Source: Hathewaya limosa
Lineage (GTDB): Bacteria; Bacillota; Clostridia; Clostridiales; Clostridiaceae
DNA length: 64,000 nucleotides
NCBI RefSeq assembly: GCF_030815255.1
Contig: NZ_JAUSWN010000002.1
Coordinates: 62,001 to 126,000 of the forward strand
Direction of reading: 5' to 3'
How positions within the stretch are numbered: position 1 is the first letter of the stretch; every line of letters begins with the position of its first letter. A program made the position numbers and the translations under genes. The notes below the pieces were generated by a model. It was not told the origin of the DNA and did no database searches. It saw nothing but the letters and a program-made list of their open reading frames with translations. Below are positions 1-9,909 of the stretch, piece after piece.

Positions 1-174
1 TATTGTCACCCTTAGATTAATAATAGTTATTACTCTTGCATTATATCATATAAATTCAAATTTGTTTTACTATTAAAAAAATTTATATATCATTTTTTTT
101 TAGTTTTTTTATCAATAGATTCTTGCTTTTACTTTATATTTTTGTAGGAACTTCTTAATTTTTTTATCTTTTGA

Positions 175-180
175 TATAAT
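175..180 (+). promoter_or_regulatory. possible -10 box upstream of the first operon
   Basis: A TATAAT hexamer lies about 50 bases before the start of the lipoprotein gene. The matching -35 region (about 152-157) is poor. The rest of bases 1-231 is AT-rich with no visible gene. Confidence 0.3.
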
Positions 181-231
181 AAAATTATGTTAAAGTTATA
201 TTAAAATTTTAATTATTTTGCGAGGTATATA

Positions 232-1593
232 ATGAAAAAATTATTCCTATTTATAATTATACTTTTTTCATTTTTCTTTGGTGGTTGTTCATTGTTTGAA
301 ACTCCAAGCAATCTCATGAGTAAACCATCAACATATATAAATGGAGAAAGTATAAACAAGATTACTGAATTACTAACTAAAGAAGATAAATCACTAACTA
401 TTCCTCTAGGTGATACTGACAAAAGGGCTATTCGGCACTTTGATTTGGATAAGGATGGCAAAGACGAGTTAATCCTTCTATATAAAAAAGAAAATAATTA
501 TTTTAATTATGGTGTTATGATTCTAAAACAAAGTCACAACAAATGGGAAATTTTAAACAATATTACTTTTTCTTGTAAAAATATTGATAAAATAATGCTT
601 GAAGATTTAACTGGAGATGGCAAGGCCGAACTAGCTATAGGTGTGAAAACTTCTGAAAAGAGTAATAAAACTTTATATATTTATTCTTATCATCGTGGTT
701 TTTTTGAATCAATCGGTCATTTACCTTACTTAAATTATGATATATGTGATCTAAATAACAACAAAAAAAATGAATTAGTTGTTTTGAAAGACGCAGACAA
801 TAGTACTAATAAAAACTATTTTCATTCCTTGCAAGTCTTTGAATTTTCTCAGAATAAATGTAAACTTACAAGTAGTTTTAACTTTAATACACCTTCAGCG
901 GATATTAAATTTTCATTAGGAAGAGCCTCATCAAACCATAATGGAATTTTTGTTACAAGAAATATAGATAATACCTTTATGTATACTGATTTATTTATAT
1001 TATCTCATAATAAATTAATTGATGTTTTAGGAAACGAATCAATACATGATAAATCTAAAGCTCCTGAAAAACTTAAGCCTGTTCAATCATCACTTAACTT
1101 TTGTATAGATTTAATAAAGGACATAAATAATGATGGAATATATGAAATTGGATCAATAGGTGCTTTTAATCTTTCTAGGGATCCTCAATATCCATATAAC
1201 TTCTGTTATTGGTATCAGTGGGATGGGAAAAATGGCTTAAAAAAGGAATATAAAGAATATTACAATAAACAATTTAATTATAAAATAGAAATACCTTTAT
1301 CTTGGACCGAAAAATTTGCAGTACTTGAAAATGTTAAAGAAACCCTAGCATTAAATAGGTCTGATTTCTTTATCAATGATTATACAAATAAAGAAAACCT
1401 ATTATTTTCAATAAAAGTTTATAGTACTCATGATTGGTCAAGTTTAGAACAATCTCTTGATAAGAATTCTTATGCTATCTTAGAAAAGACTGATAATAAA
1501 ATTTATATATGTGTAATAAATGAAGAACTTTGTAATTTAAGTAAGATTTCTTTAAGTTATTTAAAAAGCTTATTTCAATCTGTAATTAAATAA
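232..1593 (+). CDS. lipoprotein with FG-GAP/EF-hand-like repeats
   Basis: A predicted surface lipoprotein of 453 residues. The N-terminus is a lysine pair, a hydrophobic stretch and a lipobox ending FFGGC, so the mature protein would be lipid-anchored at Cys19. At least three segments resemble the calcium-binding loops of FG-GAP/VCBS repeats: DLDKDGKDEL near residue 70, DLTGDGKAEL near 124 and DINNDGIYEI near 297. These suggest a beta-propeller-like extracellular domain. The gene lies 16 bases before a response regulator and reads the same way, so it is probably co-transcribed with the two-component pair; it may be a sensor accessory or a target. No enzymatic motif is seen and the function is unknown. 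Confidence 0.75.
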   Translation: MKKLFLFIIILFSFFFGGCSLFETPSNLMSKPSTYINGESINKITELLTKEDKSLTIPLGDTDKRAIRHFDLDKDGKDELILLYKKENNYFNYGVMILKQSHNKWEILNNITFSCKNIDKIMLEDLTGDGKAELAIGVKTSEKSNKTLYIYSYHRGFFESIGHLPYLNYDICDLNNNKKNELVVLKDADNSTNKNYFHSLQVFEFSQNKCKLTSSFNFNTPSADIKFSLGRASSNHNGIFVTRNIDNTFMYTDLFILSHNKLIDVLGNESIHDKSKAPEKLKPVQSSLNFCIDLIKDINNDGIYEIGSIGAFNLSRDPQYPYNFCYWYQWDGKNGLKKEYKEYYNKQFNYKIEIPLSWTEKFAVLENVKETLALNRSDFFINDYTNKENLLFSIKVYSTHDWSSLEQSLDKNSYAILEKTDNKIYICVINEELCNLSKISLSYLKSLFQSVIK

Positions 1594-1609
1594 ATATGGA
1601 GGTTACAAT

Positions 1610-2296
1610 ATGTCAATAAAAATATTAATTTTAGAAGATGAATTATCTATTAGAAGTTTCATTAAAATAAAGCTAAAGAATTTAGGTTATGAAGTTACGG
1701 ATGTAGGAACTGGAACAGAGGCTCTTGATAAAATTGATGATAGTTTTTCTGTTGCACTGCTAGATATAATGCTTCCAGACATAGACGGAATACAAGTATG
1801 TAAAAACATTAGAGCCTTTCATCCTAATATCGGGATAATAATGTTAACAGCTAAAGGTCAAGAACAAGATAAGATATTAGGTTTAAAATCTGGTGCAGAT
1901 GACTATATAGTAAAACCTTTTAGCCTTTCAGAACTGGTCGCCAGAATAGAGGCTATCTTAAGACGAATTAATCATAACAACGATATCTCCTCAATTAGTA
2001 GTGGTCCATTTACATTAAATTTAGATAAAAAATTATTAACTAAAGACAAACAAGAAATTCCTCTTACCCCAACGGAATTCTCAATCATTGAATTTTTAAT
2101 GAAGAATCCTGACAAATCCATTAGTAGAGATGCTATCTTAGATTATGTATGGGGAAAAAATTATGTTGGTGATACAAAAACTGTTGATGTAAATATAAGA
2201 AGACTTCGTCAAAAAATAGAAACTAATGCCTCCAATCCTAAATACATAATAACCTCTTGGGGATATGGGTACATTTGGAGTAATAAAAATGATTAG
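1610..2296 (+). CDS. OmpR/PhoB-family response regulator
   Basis: Transcriptional response regulator of 228 residues. The receiver domain (about 1-115) has the acidic pair near residues 10-11, the phospho-acceptor Asp52 in the stretch ALLDIMLPD, and a switch Lys in VKPF. The C-terminal part (about 130-225) is a winged-helix DNA-binding domain of the OmpR type, with the usual TPTEF start and the RRLRQKI recognition-helix region. It has a good ribosome binding site (GGAGG) and overlaps the following kinase gene by eight bases, so the two form a coupled two-component system. The target genes are not evident; the neighbouring lipoprotein and anchored protein are candidates. Confidence 0.93.
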   Translation: MSIKILILEDELSIRSFIKIKLKNLGYEVTDVGTGTEALDKIDDSFSVALLDIMLPDIDGIQVCKNIRAFHPNIGIIMLTAKGQEQDKILGLKSGADDYIVKPFSLSELVARIEAILRRINHNNDISSISSGPFTLNLDKKLLTKDKQEIPLTPTEFSIIEFLMKNPDKSISRDAILDYVWGKNYVGDTKTVDVNIRRLRQKIETNASNPKYIITSWGYGYIWSNKND

Positions 2297-3671
2297 TTTA
2301 AAAAATAGAATATATATTCAAAATGCCGTAATTATCATAACCTTACTTATTTTGTTAGAAACTATATTTATTATTTTTATAAAAACTTATTATGTGGAAA
2401 GTGCCAAAAGAGAGCTTAGTAGTAAGCTTTCTTTTTCCGCAACATTGTATAATAAATATATAAATAAAGAATCAGAGGAAGAAAAAATATGCTATATATT
2501 AGAAAATGAATCTAAAAACCAACCATTCTATGTTGAATTACTAGATAAGAACTTTCATCTTCTTATAGATTCTAATGGTTTTAGTAATGATGCACCCATA
2601 TCATATGAAGATGTAGTGTTAGCTGCTAAAAATAAACCTGAAATAATACAAAGAAATGACTATGAAACTACCTTATCAATGTCATTACCACTTTATGATA
2701 CTAATAATGAGGTATGGGCTTATATTAGGTACTCAACATGTATAGATAATATAGAAGAAAATATTAATTATATAATAAAATTTTCTATCCTAATTATAAG
2801 TATGGCACTTTTAGCATCCTTTTTATTTAGTTCTTTATTAGTAAAAAAAATTCTTGTACCTATTGAAAAAATTATACTTATAGCAAAAAAAATGGCTACT
2901 GGTGATTTTTCTCAGAGAATTGTTATAAAAGATAAGAATGAACTGGGTACTCTAGGCAATACTCTTAATTATATGGCTGATGAAATAACAAAAAATGAAC
3001 AATTAAAAAATGAGTTTATATCGTCCATATCTCATGAATTAAGAACTCCTTTAACCGCTATTAAAGGTTGGAGTGAACTTATACTAACTGGTGAACTAGA
3101 TAATACCGAGGATGCTAAAGAAGGTATATCCATTATTGCTAAAGAAACTGATAGATTATCTATGTTAGTAGAAGACCTCTTAGATTTCTCAAAATTGGAA
3201 TCTAGAAAAATTAAACTTGACTTAAAAGAAACCTGCATAAATGATTTAATTAAGGATATTTCTGTTTTTTTTAAAACCAAATTAGAACAAGCACATATAA
3301 AGTTAGACATTGCACTACCAGATGAAGAAATGTTTATACTAGCAGATAGTAATAGATTGAAACAAATTTTTATAAATTTAATTCATAACTCCATGAAGTT
3401 TTCTAATCCCAATACAACTATACGTATAGTTACTAAATCTGAAAATAATTTTGTATTAATATATGTAATAGATGAAGGCATAGGAATATCTAAAGAAGAT
3501 CTACCTAAAGTAACAGATAAATTTTTTAAAGGCTCACTTACTCAAGCCGGAAGTGGTATAGGTCTTGCTGTATGTAAAGAAATTATGAATTTACATAGCG
3601 GTCAACTTGTTATAGATAGTATTGAAAATATAGGAACTAAGGTGTGCTTAAAATTCAAAAAAATATCTTAA
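2289..3671 (+). CDS. membrane sensor histidine kinase
   Basis: Sensor kinase partner of the preceding regulator, 460 residues from the ATG at 2289. This start has GGAG eight bases upstream; an in-frame ATG at 2265 lacks such a site. There are two membrane segments (about 10-30 and 168-190) around an extracellular sensor loop of about 135 residues. A HAMP linker follows, then a HisKA domain with phospho-acceptor His249 in SISHELRTPL, and an HATPase_c domain with an N-box (NLIHNSMKF), G1 (DEGIGI) and G2 (GSGIGLAV). The reading frame overlaps the regulator's stop codon. The signal is unknown. The tandem lipoprotein suggests surface or envelope sensing. Confidence 0.93.
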   Translation: MISLKNRIYIQNAVIIITLLILLETIFIIFIKTYYVESAKRELSSKLSFSATLYNKYINKESEEEKICYILENESKNQPFYVELLDKNFHLLIDSNGFSNDAPISYEDVVLAAKNKPEIIQRNDYETTLSMSLPLYDTNNEVWAYIRYSTCIDNIEENINYIIKFSILIISMALLASFLFSSLLVKKILVPIEKIILIAKKMATGDFSQRIVIKDKNELGTLGNTLNYMADEITKNEQLKNEFISSISHELRTPLTAIKGWSELILTGELDNTEDAKEGISIIAKETDRLSMLVEDLLDFSKLESRKIKLDLKETCINDLIKDISVFFKTKLEQAHIKLDIALPDEEMFILADSNRLKQIFINLIHNSMKFSNPNTTIRIVTKSENNFVLIYVIDEGIGISKEDLPKVTDKFFKGSLTQAGSGIGLAVCKEIMNLHSGQLVIDSIENIGTKVCLKFKKIS

Positions 3672-3753
3672 CTACTTTGTAACTAATTCTATAAGTTTTT
3701 ATTTTATAATTTTACTTAAGAAAATTTATTTTACAATAGAAAGAAGGAGATAT

Positions 3754-4617
3754 ATGAAGAACTCTAGAACACATACATATACTATAATTACCATATTAAT
3801 ATTGATTATACTTATTTTAACAAGCATTATATTTTATTTTTATATAAAAAACTCATTCAGTTATAAAAATCCTTCTGGTTCTGATTCAGCTAATGCAAAT
3901 ATATCAACTAAAAAGGCTACTGATAAAAATAATGTTAAAAATGAATCCGAACCTAATACTTCAAATAACACACAAAAATCAGACACGAAATCTACTACCG
4001 AGTCTCCTAATAATACTACAGAAATAAAGGATACAACTTTTCCACTAACAAAGTTTCTTCCGAATTTAGAAGGAAAAGTTTTAAATTACTCAGGTACAGC
4101 AGAATTTATGGAGACCATTACAGTAAATAAAGTTTTAAAAAGTTCTGGAAAAACTAATATTATACTTAAGGGAGCCCTAAATAATATGAGTGAAAAAGGC
4201 AACCAAAATTCTACAGTAGAATACAACTATGAAATTTCAAACAATGAGATTAAAGTTTTTACTAAAAATTCTCCTATATATCATTGGCAACCTATAGCAT
4301 CATCTCAAACATTGATTAAAGGTCCTATAAAGGTTGGTAACTCTTGGTGTGAAAACTTAATTATTGATAAGAAAACTTATACAGCTACTAGTACTATAGT
4401 AAATGTATTTAAGGATTCCGATAATAAAACTTTAATAAAAATTGAAACCATAATAAATAATATTCCTAACTATCCTAGTAATACTTATAAAGAAACTCGT
4501 GTTTTTAAAGAAGATATGGGATTGTATTCCTATGAAAAAACAATTTTATTAAAATCAGATAATAATTCAGGTCCAACACCTTTAGATTTTAATCTTCATT
4601 TAGTTGAAAACCAATAA
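3754..4617 (+). CDS. membrane-anchored extracellular protein, function unknown
   Basis: A 287-residue protein with one N-terminal membrane segment (about 9-30). A Ser/Thr/Asn/Lys-rich linker follows (about 38-92) that looks like a disordered wall-spanning region, then a C-terminal extracellular domain of about 190 residues. The start has a clear AGAAGGAG site. It lies 82 bases after the histidine kinase, reads the same way and is followed by a strong hairpin terminator, so it may be the last gene of the two-component operon or its regulated output. I recognise no catalytic motif. The C-terminal domain is beta-rich in appearance. Confidence 0.65.
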   Translation: MKNSRTHTYTIITILILIILILTSIIFYFYIKNSFSYKNPSGSDSANANISTKKATDKNNVKNESEPNTSNNTQKSDTKSTTESPNNTTEIKDTTFPLTKFLPNLEGKVLNYSGTAEFMETITVNKVLKSSGKTNIILKGALNNMSEKGNQNSTVEYNYEISNNEIKVFTKNSPIYHWQPIASSQTLIKGPIKVGNSWCENLIIDKKTYTATSTIVNVFKDSDNKTLIKIETIINNIPNYPSNTYKETRVFKEDMGLYSYEKTILLKSDNNSGPTPLDFNLHLVENQ

Positions 4618-4625
4618 ATAAAAAA

Positions 4626-4668
4626 GACTATATTAAATTGGAAATAGCTTTTCTAAAATAATATAGTC
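4626..4668. terminator. bidirectional terminator between convergent genes
   Basis: A ten-base inverted repeat (GACTATATTA ... TAATATAGTC) flanked by A and T runs on both sides. It separates the anchored-protein gene (+) from the ClC channel gene (-). Confidence 0.8.
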
Positions 4669-4682
4669 CTTTTTATATTTAA

Positions 4683-6281
4683 CTACTCATATTTAATTTT
4701 TTGACATAATTCTTCTAGTTGATTTCTTACCACCGTTTCTTTATCAACATCAACTAATATTAAAAGGGAATCACCCCTTAATAATTTTGTATCTCCTTTA
4801 GGAAGTATCTCATGTTCACCTCTTTCTATTGAGACTATTAAAACATCATGAGAAATTTTTACATCCTTTAATAACATTCCTTCAATAGCTGATCCTTGAT
4901 GAACTATATATCTTATGAAAATTTTCTCTTTTTCCTTATTATGAGGCACTCCATTAGCCTTTTCTATATTTCTATCAAGTAAAGATTCATAAATAGGTGT
5001 ACTACCTATTAGATCTGCAACTAAGTAAGCTACTGCACACACTATTGTAACTGTCAATAAATGAGTAAAAGAACCACTCATTTCGCAGATTAACATAATT
5101 CCAGTTATAGGTGCTCTTACAATTGAAGTAAACATACCTGCCATAGATAATATTGTAAATGTAGTTAAATATTGAGGATTAATTCCTAATATCTTAACAG
5201 CCACTTCTCCAAATATAGTTCCAATTAATCCACCCAAAACTAATAACGGAAATAATATTCCACCTGGGGAACCTGAACAAAAACTAATCATTGAAAATAT
5301 AAATTTTAATACTAAAAAGATAACTGCCATCTTTAATACAATCTGTTCTCTTAATAACCCCTGTATTATTCCGTGTCCACCAGCTAAAACCTCTGGACAT
5401 AATAGTCCAAATAATATAGCAAATAAGAATGGTACTATCATTCTTATTCTAGTTGAACTAATTTTTCCATATAAATCTTGAGTTTTTAAAAGAACAAAAT
5501 TATAAAATGCACCTGCCAATCCTAATATAATACCTAAAATAATTAATAGTCCATAATATTTAAAAGGTATCATTGCTAAAGGCTTTGCCCCTACCATATC
5601 AAATAAAGGTTTTCTTCCTAAAAATTGTTTAGTTATAAAGTCCGCTGTTACTGATGCAGACATAGCTGAAAGCAATACGACAGGTGAGAAATTTTTATGC
5701 ACTTCCTCTAATGCAAATATAACGCCTGAAAAAGGGGCATTAAATGCAGCAGCTAAACCTGCACTAGCACCACTAGTAAGTAAAAATCTACCCTCTAATT
5801 TTGGTCTTTTAAAGATTCTAGATACTATCTGTCCACAACTGGCTCCTAATTGAATTGATGGGCCTTCTCTTCCTAATGATAATCCTGATCCAACAGCTAT
5901 TACCCCACCAACAAATTTATTTATAAGAATTTTAACTGGAGATACTTCAAAATATCCTGTTAAGATTCCTTCTACTTGAGGTATTCCACTACCACTTATC
6001 ATAGGTTGTTTTTCGACTAATATTCCTACAACATATCCTGCAATTATAAGTGCTACCACGCCTAAAGGAATATACATCTTATGACATGCTAAAAATTTAT
6101 ACATATTACCTGTAAAAGATTCTGCTTTTCCAAGTAATACTCTATAAGCAACAACTACAAGACCTGAAAATATTCCTACTAAAATTCCTTGTAAAAGCAC
6201 TCTTAACTTTAAACCATGTAAAGTATGGTAAAGTCTACTAGTAGATCCTTCAGTAGTAAAATTTTTATTACTTTCTTCCAA
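4683..6281 (-). CDS. ClC-type chloride channel/transporter with a TrkA-C domain
   Basis: Voltage-gated chloride channel family membrane protein that moves chloride, possibly in exchange for protons. It carries the family signatures GSGIPQ, GREGPSIQLG and GSPGGILFPLLV within about ten membrane segments. A C-terminal cytoplasmic part of about 85 residues resembles a TrkA-C ligand-binding domain. I chose the TTG at 6281 (532 residues) because a strong AGGAGGAGG site lies six bases upstream. An ATG at 6332 would give 17 extra residues, but its RRRR stretch is simply the translated ribosome binding site. The gene is monocistronic. Confidence 0.92.
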   Translation of the reverse strand: MEESNKNFTTEGSTSRLYHTLHGLKLRVLLQGILVGIFSGLVVVAYRVLLGKAESFTGNMYKFLACHKMYIPLGVVALIIAGYVVGILVEKQPMISGSGIPQVEGILTGYFEVSPVKILINKFVGGVIAVGSGLSLGREGPSIQLGASCGQIVSRIFKRPKLEGRFLLTSGASAGLAAAFNAPFSGVIFALEEVHKNFSPVVLLSAMSASVTADFITKQFLGRKPLFDMVGAKPLAMIPFKYYGLLIILGIILGLAGAFYNFVLLKTQDLYGKISSTRIRMIVPFLFAILFGLLCPEVLAGGHGIIQGLLREQIVLKMAVIFLVLKFIFSMISFCSGSPGGILFPLLVLGGLIGTIFGEVAVKILGINPQYLTTFTILSMAGMFTSIVRAPITGIMLICEMSGSFTHLLTVTIVCAVAYLVADLIGSTPIYESLLDRNIEKANGVPHNKEKEKIFIRYIVHQGSAIEGMLLKDVKISHDVLIVSIERGEHEILPKGDTKLLRGDSLLILVDVDKETVVRNQLEELCQKIKYE

Positions 6282-6451
6282 GCTAATCCTCCTCCTTCTA
6301 TTATAATATCCCCTATCAACTTCTAAAAACATTCATAATGTCTAAAAGTTTATACATAATATTTATACTTAAAATATTATTATATAATTCTACAAACTTT
6401 AATTATAAAAAACATATATAACCTAACATGATCAATCCTTTTAGCCTCCAT

Positions 6452-6607
6452 GTAAAAAAGCCTTAACAACAATGCTAAGGCTTAATAAACTCAATGTTAC
6501 ACGATTTACCTGAATCAGGATTTTTTCCTATTAAGTCGAATATAACTTATCTTGATATGTTTTTATACTAAAAAACTTCTTCTTATATTGCTAGGGTATT
6601 TTTTACG
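6452..6607 (-). ncRNA. candidate stand-alone small RNA gene, about 150 nt
   Basis: A perfect promoter at 6614-6642 points away from the helicase gene, and a terminator at 6458-6483 followed by a T run ends the transcript. Between them there is no ORF of note. The RNA would contain several small hairpins, including one closed by GUUUUU/AAAAAC (about 6547-6566) and a CCUGAUUCAGG fold near 6513. I could not match it to a known family such as 6S, SRP or a riboswitch. Expression strength should be high, judged from the consensus promoter. Confidence 0.6.
6458..6483 (-). terminator. intrinsic terminator of the small RNA gene
   Basis: The stem AAGCCTTA / TAAGGCTT with a ten-base loop is followed on the minus strand by six T residues. 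It would also end read-through from the helicase gene. Confidence 0.85.
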
Positions 6608-6613
6608 GTTTTT

Positions 6614-6642
6614 ATTATATTCTACAATATTTTGTTTGTCAA
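6614..6642 (-). promoter_or_regulatory. perfect consensus sigma-A promoter
   Basis: On the minus strand TTGACA (6637-6642) and TATAAT (6614-6619) are separated by exactly 17 bases. It starts 8 bases beyond the helicase stop codon and faces a 150-base non-coding stretch that ends in a terminator. Confidence 0.85.
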
Positions 6643-6649
6643 TTTTCAA

Positions 6650-9600
6650 TTATAGGGTAAATAACCCCATTATTTCTTCAATAGTCATATAACTAATAAG
6701 ATTTTCTGTTAATCCTTCATCACCTATAACATTTTCAATAATTTTCTTTTTCTTTTCTTGTAAATTTAAAATTTTTTCTTCAATAGTTCCTCTTGATACT
6801 AATTTTATAACTTGCACTGTATTTTTTTGCCCTATTCTATGTGCTCTATCCGTTGCCTGCTCTTCTACCGCCGGATTCCACCAAGGATCAAAGTGAATAA
6901 CAACATCAGCAGAAGTTAAGTTTAATCCAGAACCTCCGGCCTTTAATGAAATTAAAAATACTTCACTGCATCCTTCATTAAATTTTCTTACCAATCTCAT
7001 TCTCTCTTCTGATTTTATAGCTCCATCTAAATATAAATATCTTATTCCTATATTCTTTAATCCATATGCTATATTTTTTAAAACAGAGGTAAATTGTGAG
7101 AACACTAAAATCTTATGTCCTTCTTCTAAACAGTTTTCTACAAGTTCATAAAAAGATTCAAGCTTTCCACTTCCACCTATATAATTTTCTATAAATACAG
7201 ATGGGTCACAACATATTTGTCTCAATCTAGTTAATCCACTTAAAATTTTAAACCTACTTTGATTTATACCTTTTAATTCTACTTCCTCTTGTATCTCATT
7301 TTTTAATCCTTGTACATAAGACATATATAATCTTTTCTGTTCATCGCTCATCTCAACTAAAATATTATTATATATCTTGGGTGGTAATTCCTTAATAACA
7401 TCTTTTTTTAATCTTCTTAAAATAAAAGGTCTTATTTTATCTCCTAATTCTTTATTAGTATCTTCATTTTTATCCTTGCAAATCGGTACTTCATATCTAC
7501 TATAAAATTTATTATGATTTAAAAGATATGCAGGCATTATAAAATCAAAAATAGACCATAACTCGGATAAATTATTTTCAATTGGAGTTCCAGTTAATGC
7601 AAATTTATTTTTAGCTTGGATTTCCTTTATACTTAGTGCATTCTGTGAAACTGGATTTTTAATTTGTTGTGCCTCATCTAAAATACAATATAAAAAGTTA
7701 AATTGTCTATAAAGTTCTATATCTCTTCTAACCAAAGGATAAGATGTTATAACTACATCATAATTTTTAAAATTTTTAACTTCTTTTTTTCTATCTTCCT
7801 TATTACCATTAAAAATTAATACTTTTAGCTTATTGGAAAACTTCTCAATCTCTTCTTTCCAGTTGTAAACTAAAGATGTAGGGCAAATTATTAGAGACGT
7901 TCCCATTCCTCGTTCTGAAGTTAGAAAAGCTATGGTTTGAAGAGTTTTACCAAGTCCCATCTCATCTGCCAATATTCCACCAAAGCCATATTCTGATAAT
8001 GTTTTAAACCATTTAAATCCTATTTTCTGATAAGATCGTAATACATCATCTAATTCTATTGGAATAGCATAATCCATATCCTTTACTTCTTTTAAACTAG
8101 ATACAACATTAATAAACTCTTTATTCTTACTAATATATGTATCTAAATCGTTAAGCTTTTGTTCTATATATAAGGAATTATATTTCGGCAATTTTATGAC
8201 TTCTTTAGTATATTCCTCCGGACTAATATCTAAATACTCTATAATATCTCCTACACTCTTTAAGAATTTTTCATTTAAAAGTACAATATCTCCATTACTA
8301 AGCTTATAATATTTCTTTTTTTCTCGTAAAGCCTCAAATATATTTATAAGCTCATTCTTATCTACATTCTTTATGTCAAATGAAAACTCTAACATATCTT
8401 CTTTATTAATTCTTAAACTGCACTTGTAACTTTTAGAATCATGTACCCTAATACTCTTAAAACTATCAGAATAAAATACCTGAAATCTATTTTGAAAAAT
8501 CTCTAATCCTTTTACCAAAAAATTAACTATATTTTCTTCATTACTTAGTATAAAGTCCCTTTTTCTCTGTTTAAAATCATACATATTAATTAAATTTAAA
8601 ATTTCTAGCTCTTGCTCAGCATCTCTAATTAATATTCCTTTATCACTTGAAAGATTTTCATCTTCACAAGGATTTATTTCTATATCTCCATAAATAAATA
8701 TAATTTTTAAACTTACGCTTTCCCCTTCTTTATCTAAATAAATTTCTGTTTTTAATTCTTCCTTATAAAATTCTTGTGCTAAATCGTCCTTAATTTCTAT
8801 CTCAGAAAAGGACTTTAGTTTAGGAAATACAAAAGATGCAAAATCCCCTTTATGACTTTCATCTATTGTAAGTTTACACCCTTTACTTTCAATGATAGAT
8901 TTATAAAGAGCTTCATATAATTCCCTTTTATGTCCTCTTAAACTACATACATTTCCATTATAATAAAAATAACTTACATCCCTAGTCAAAGGATAAGCTA
9001 AATTATTATCTTTATGATATAAAAGAATATTATTACCTTCTTTTTCTATAGAAAATTCTATTTTACAATTTTCTATATACCTAACATTTTGGTACTCTCC
9101 TATAGGCAAAACTAGTATAAAACTTTTATTTCCTATGAGTTTTAGAAATCTTTTTAAGTCACTATCTATCAGATAAACTTTTTTACCATTAACTAACTGT
9201 TTATTACTACTTATAATACTAGAATGTGAGGATGTAAGACTTTCTTCTATTTCTAGTATTTGAACAAATAAGTCTAATATCTCACTATCATTTTTAGAGA
9301 ACTTGGCTTTTTTAAAATCTAAGGTAAAATTTTTTCCAAAAAATAATGGTTGCTTAAAATAATATGCCTTTAAAAAATCCCTCATACTTTTAACAATGTA
9401 TAACTTATCTATTCCTACTTTTAACTGAACAAAATTCTGTATTTCTCCTATAGATGTATTAAACAAAGTTATATCTAAATTTAATTCATGCTTTTTTATG
9501 TTCTGTTCAAAATTAAAAGGTTTCTTATAGACTCTTAGTATTTCATCCAAATAAGAAGATTCATTTAAATTTACTTCATTTATAAATTTTAAATAAGATG

Positions 9601-9877
9601 CAACTATATGTTTACAGACCTTATTTTTCTTAGCAAACTGTTCACACGTACAATTATAATCACTTATATCGCAACTTTTATCATGAACAGTAAATTTTGT
9701 TAGATATTCACTATATACATTAGCAGAAAGAACCATTGACTTTATAGCTATACTTCTATCACCTTCATTTTCATAAGACAAATCAACAACATAATCCTGT
9801 TCATAATATTTTAGACCATTTTTATAGGTTGAAATGTCACAATAATCATTTATAAGCCCATTATTCAAGAGTGCCAT
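6650..9877 (-). CDS. SNF2-family helicase with SWIM zinc finger
   Basis: ATP-dependent DNA translocase of 1075 residues. An N-terminal SWIM zinc finger (about 50-92) shows CTCEQF ... CKHIV. A long middle region resembles the bacterial SNF2-associated domain. The SF2 motor occupies about 610-1060, with Walker A DEMGLGKT, DEAQ box, motif III LTGTPIEN, and C-terminal motifs GGSGLNL and QATDRAHRIGQ. This arrangement is common in Firmicutes, where the protein is thought to remodel DNA-protein complexes, but its substrate is not settled. It is transcribed alone or with the MATE gene 32 bases upstream. Confidence 0.93.
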   Translation of the reverse strand: MALLNNGLINDYCDISTYKNGLKYYEQDYVVDLSYENEGDRSIAIKSMVLSANVYSEYLTKFTVHDKSCDISDYNCTCEQFAKKNKVCKHIVASYLKFINEVNLNESSYLDEILRVYKKPFNFEQNIKKHELNLDITLFNTSIGEIQNFVQLKVGIDKLYIVKSMRDFLKAYYFKQPLFFGKNFTLDFKKAKFSKNDSEILDLFVQILEIEESLTSSHSSIISSNKQLVNGKKVYLIDSDLKRFLKLIGNKSFILVLPIGEYQNVRYIENCKIEFSIEKEGNNILLYHKDNNLAYPLTRDVSYFYYNGNVCSLRGHKRELYEALYKSIIESKGCKLTIDESHKGDFASFVFPKLKSFSEIEIKDDLAQEFYKEELKTEIYLDKEGESVSLKIIFIYGDIEINPCEDENLSSDKGILIRDAEQELEILNLINMYDFKQRKRDFILSNEENIVNFLVKGLEIFQNRFQVFYSDSFKSIRVHDSKSYKCSLRINKEDMLEFSFDIKNVDKNELINIFEALREKKKYYKLSNGDIVLLNEKFLKSVGDIIEYLDISPEEYTKEVIKLPKYNSLYIEQKLNDLDTYISKNKEFINVVSSLKEVKDMDYAIPIELDDVLRSYQKIGFKWFKTLSEYGFGGILADEMGLGKTLQTIAFLTSERGMGTSLIICPTSLVYNWKEEIEKFSNKLKVLIFNGNKEDRKKEVKNFKNYDVVITSYPLVRRDIELYRQFNFLYCILDEAQQIKNPVSQNALSIKEIQAKNKFALTGTPIENNLSELWSIFDFIMPAYLLNHNKFYSRYEVPICKDKNEDTNKELGDKIRPFILRRLKKDVIKELPPKIYNNILVEMSDEQKRLYMSYVQGLKNEIQEEVELKGINQSRFKILSGLTRLRQICCDPSVFIENYIGGSGKLESFYELVENCLEEGHKILVFSQFTSVLKNIAYGLKNIGIRYLYLDGAIKSEERMRLVRKFNEGCSEVFLISLKAGGSGLNLTSADVVIHFDPWWNPAVEEQATDRAHRIGQKNTVQVIKLVSRGTIEEKILNLQEKKKKIIENVIGDEGLTENLISYMTIEEIMGLFTL

Positions 9878-9909
9878 TTTTATCTCCTTTCTTTTAATTA
9901 ACCCATTAA

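Noticed and set aside
6452..6607. 6S RNA or SRP RNA for the small RNA gene
   Set aside because: I could not see the long irregular helix of 6S or the conserved SRP loop, so no name is given.
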